Under the pieces are notes generated by a model. The model was not told the DNA's origin. It did not search any database and saw only the letters and a list, made by a program, of their open reading frames with translations. A program made the position numbers and the translations under genes. From positions 1 to 23,370 of the forward strand of contig JAJRVI010000078.1 of NCBI GenBank assembly GCA_024277405.1: a stretch of DNA of 23,370 nucleotides, read 5' to 3'. Below, one piece after another: positions 23,023 through 23,370 of the stretch. Origin of the DNA: Fidelibacterota bacterium (lineage in GTDB: Bacteria; Bipolaricaulota; Bipolaricaulia; Bipolaricaulales; Bipolaricaulaceae). How positions within the stretch are numbered: position 1 is the first letter of the stretch; each line of letters begins with the position of its first letter.

Positions 23023-23370
23023 TCAGGCACCCAGGGCGCCCTTCACCAGGTCCTTGGCCAGGCCCCAGATCCCCCCGGGGAAGCGGTGGGCTTCGGCGAG
23101 CACGTGATCCAGCGCCTCCAGGGCGTAGTCGACCTCCTCCTCCCCGATCACCAGCGGCGGCAGGAACTTGACGATGTTCACCCCGTGGGCCGAGACCTGG
23201 GTGAGCAGGCGGTATTCCTTCATGAGGCCCATGACGATGAGCTGGGCGAACAGCCCCCGCTTCACCGTCTCCACGCTCCTCCAGCCCGCCTTGAGCTTCA
23301 ACGATCTCGGGGGGCCGAATTCGATCCCCAGCATGAGCCCCTTCCCCCGGACGTCGATCACCATCTCGTA
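23023..23370 (-). CDS. Class-III aminotransferase, C-terminal part (5' end outside window)
   Basis: The last ~115 residues of a PLP-dependent class-III aminotransferase (acetylornithine, ornithine, putrescine or 4-aminobutyrate group). The visible part starts with YEMVIDVRGKGLMLGIEFG, the conserved small-domain segment. NIVKFLPPLVIGEEEVDYAL follows, with the family's lPPLxI motif, and a longer than usual C-terminal tail with WGLAKDLVKGALGA. The catalytic lysine lies outside the window. Only 4 bases separate its stop from the final stop of the Uma2 pseudogene. Substrate cannot be judged from this fragment. Confidence 0.88.
   Translation of the reverse strand, partial: YEMVIDVRGKGLMLGIEFGPPRSLKLKAGWRSVETVKRGLFAQLIVMGLMKEYRLLTQVSAHGVNIVKFLPPLVIGEEEVDYALEALDHVLAEAHRFPGGIWGLAKDLVKGALGA

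Noticed and set aside
1..23370. CRISPR arrays, insertion sequences, rRNA genes, further tRNAs and riboswitches
   Set aside because: No regularly spaced repeats, transposase motifs, long terminal inverted repeats or further T-arm signatures were seen on reading. Computed repeat and covariance-model searches were not possible.

Overview
The window is GC-rich, densely packed bacterial chromosome. Strong Shine-Dalgarno (SD) genes sit beside genes whose start codon lies only 4 to 8 bases after a -10 box and which have no SD. ABC importers for peptide-like and sugar-like solutes, a fumarate/oxygen-type L-aspartate oxidase and orphan sucD fit a heterotrophic, probably anaerobic or thermophilic, deep-branching lineage. 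Bipolaricaulota/Acetothermia is my impression only and could not be checked. No CRISPR array, insertion sequence, rRNA or phage gene is visible. Both window ends cut through genes.

Layout. (1) 1-1208 is the 3' part of a large protein resembling the C-terminus of DUF499 ATPases of defence islands. (2) 1392-2267 is sucD without sucC. (3) 2390-5888 is a peptide/nickel-class importer operon (binding protein plus two permeases, no ATPases), followed convergently by a LacI-family regulator (5898-6899). (4) 7024-7100 is tRNA-Ile(GAU) with a clear promoter, then an NYN-domain nuclease-like protein (7161-7778). (5) nadB (7802-9394, minus) is divergent from a nucleoside hydrolase and adenine deaminase pair (9449-12127), a purine-salvage unit. 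(6) 12103-17265 (minus) is a complete CUT1-type sugar importer operon in the order binding protein, permease, permease, ATPase, sugar-phosphate isomerase/epimerase-like protein, with 4-base stop/start overlaps at the last two junctions. It is visibly poorer in GC than its surroundings. (7) sua5 and a DJ-1/PfpI protein (17331-18892, minus) are divergent from a plus-strand operon of amidohydrolase, GT4 glycosyltransferase and mutM (18961-22341). (8) 22384-23018 is a decayed Uma2-family gene. (9) 23023-23370 is the 3' end of a class-III aminotransferase.

The most notable observations are these. mutM must start at a CTG codon, because its catalytic proline has to be residue 2. A Uma2 pseudogene carries two frameshifts and a nonsense codon. 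Both ABC operons have a GC-rich hairpin between the binding-protein gene and the first permease gene, and that permease gene lacks an SD. Five genes have leaderless-type promoters. The peptide-binding protein contains a perfect EF-hand-type calcium loop. I found no convincing wholly new multi-gene system. The best lead for one is the defence-type protein cut off at the left edge.
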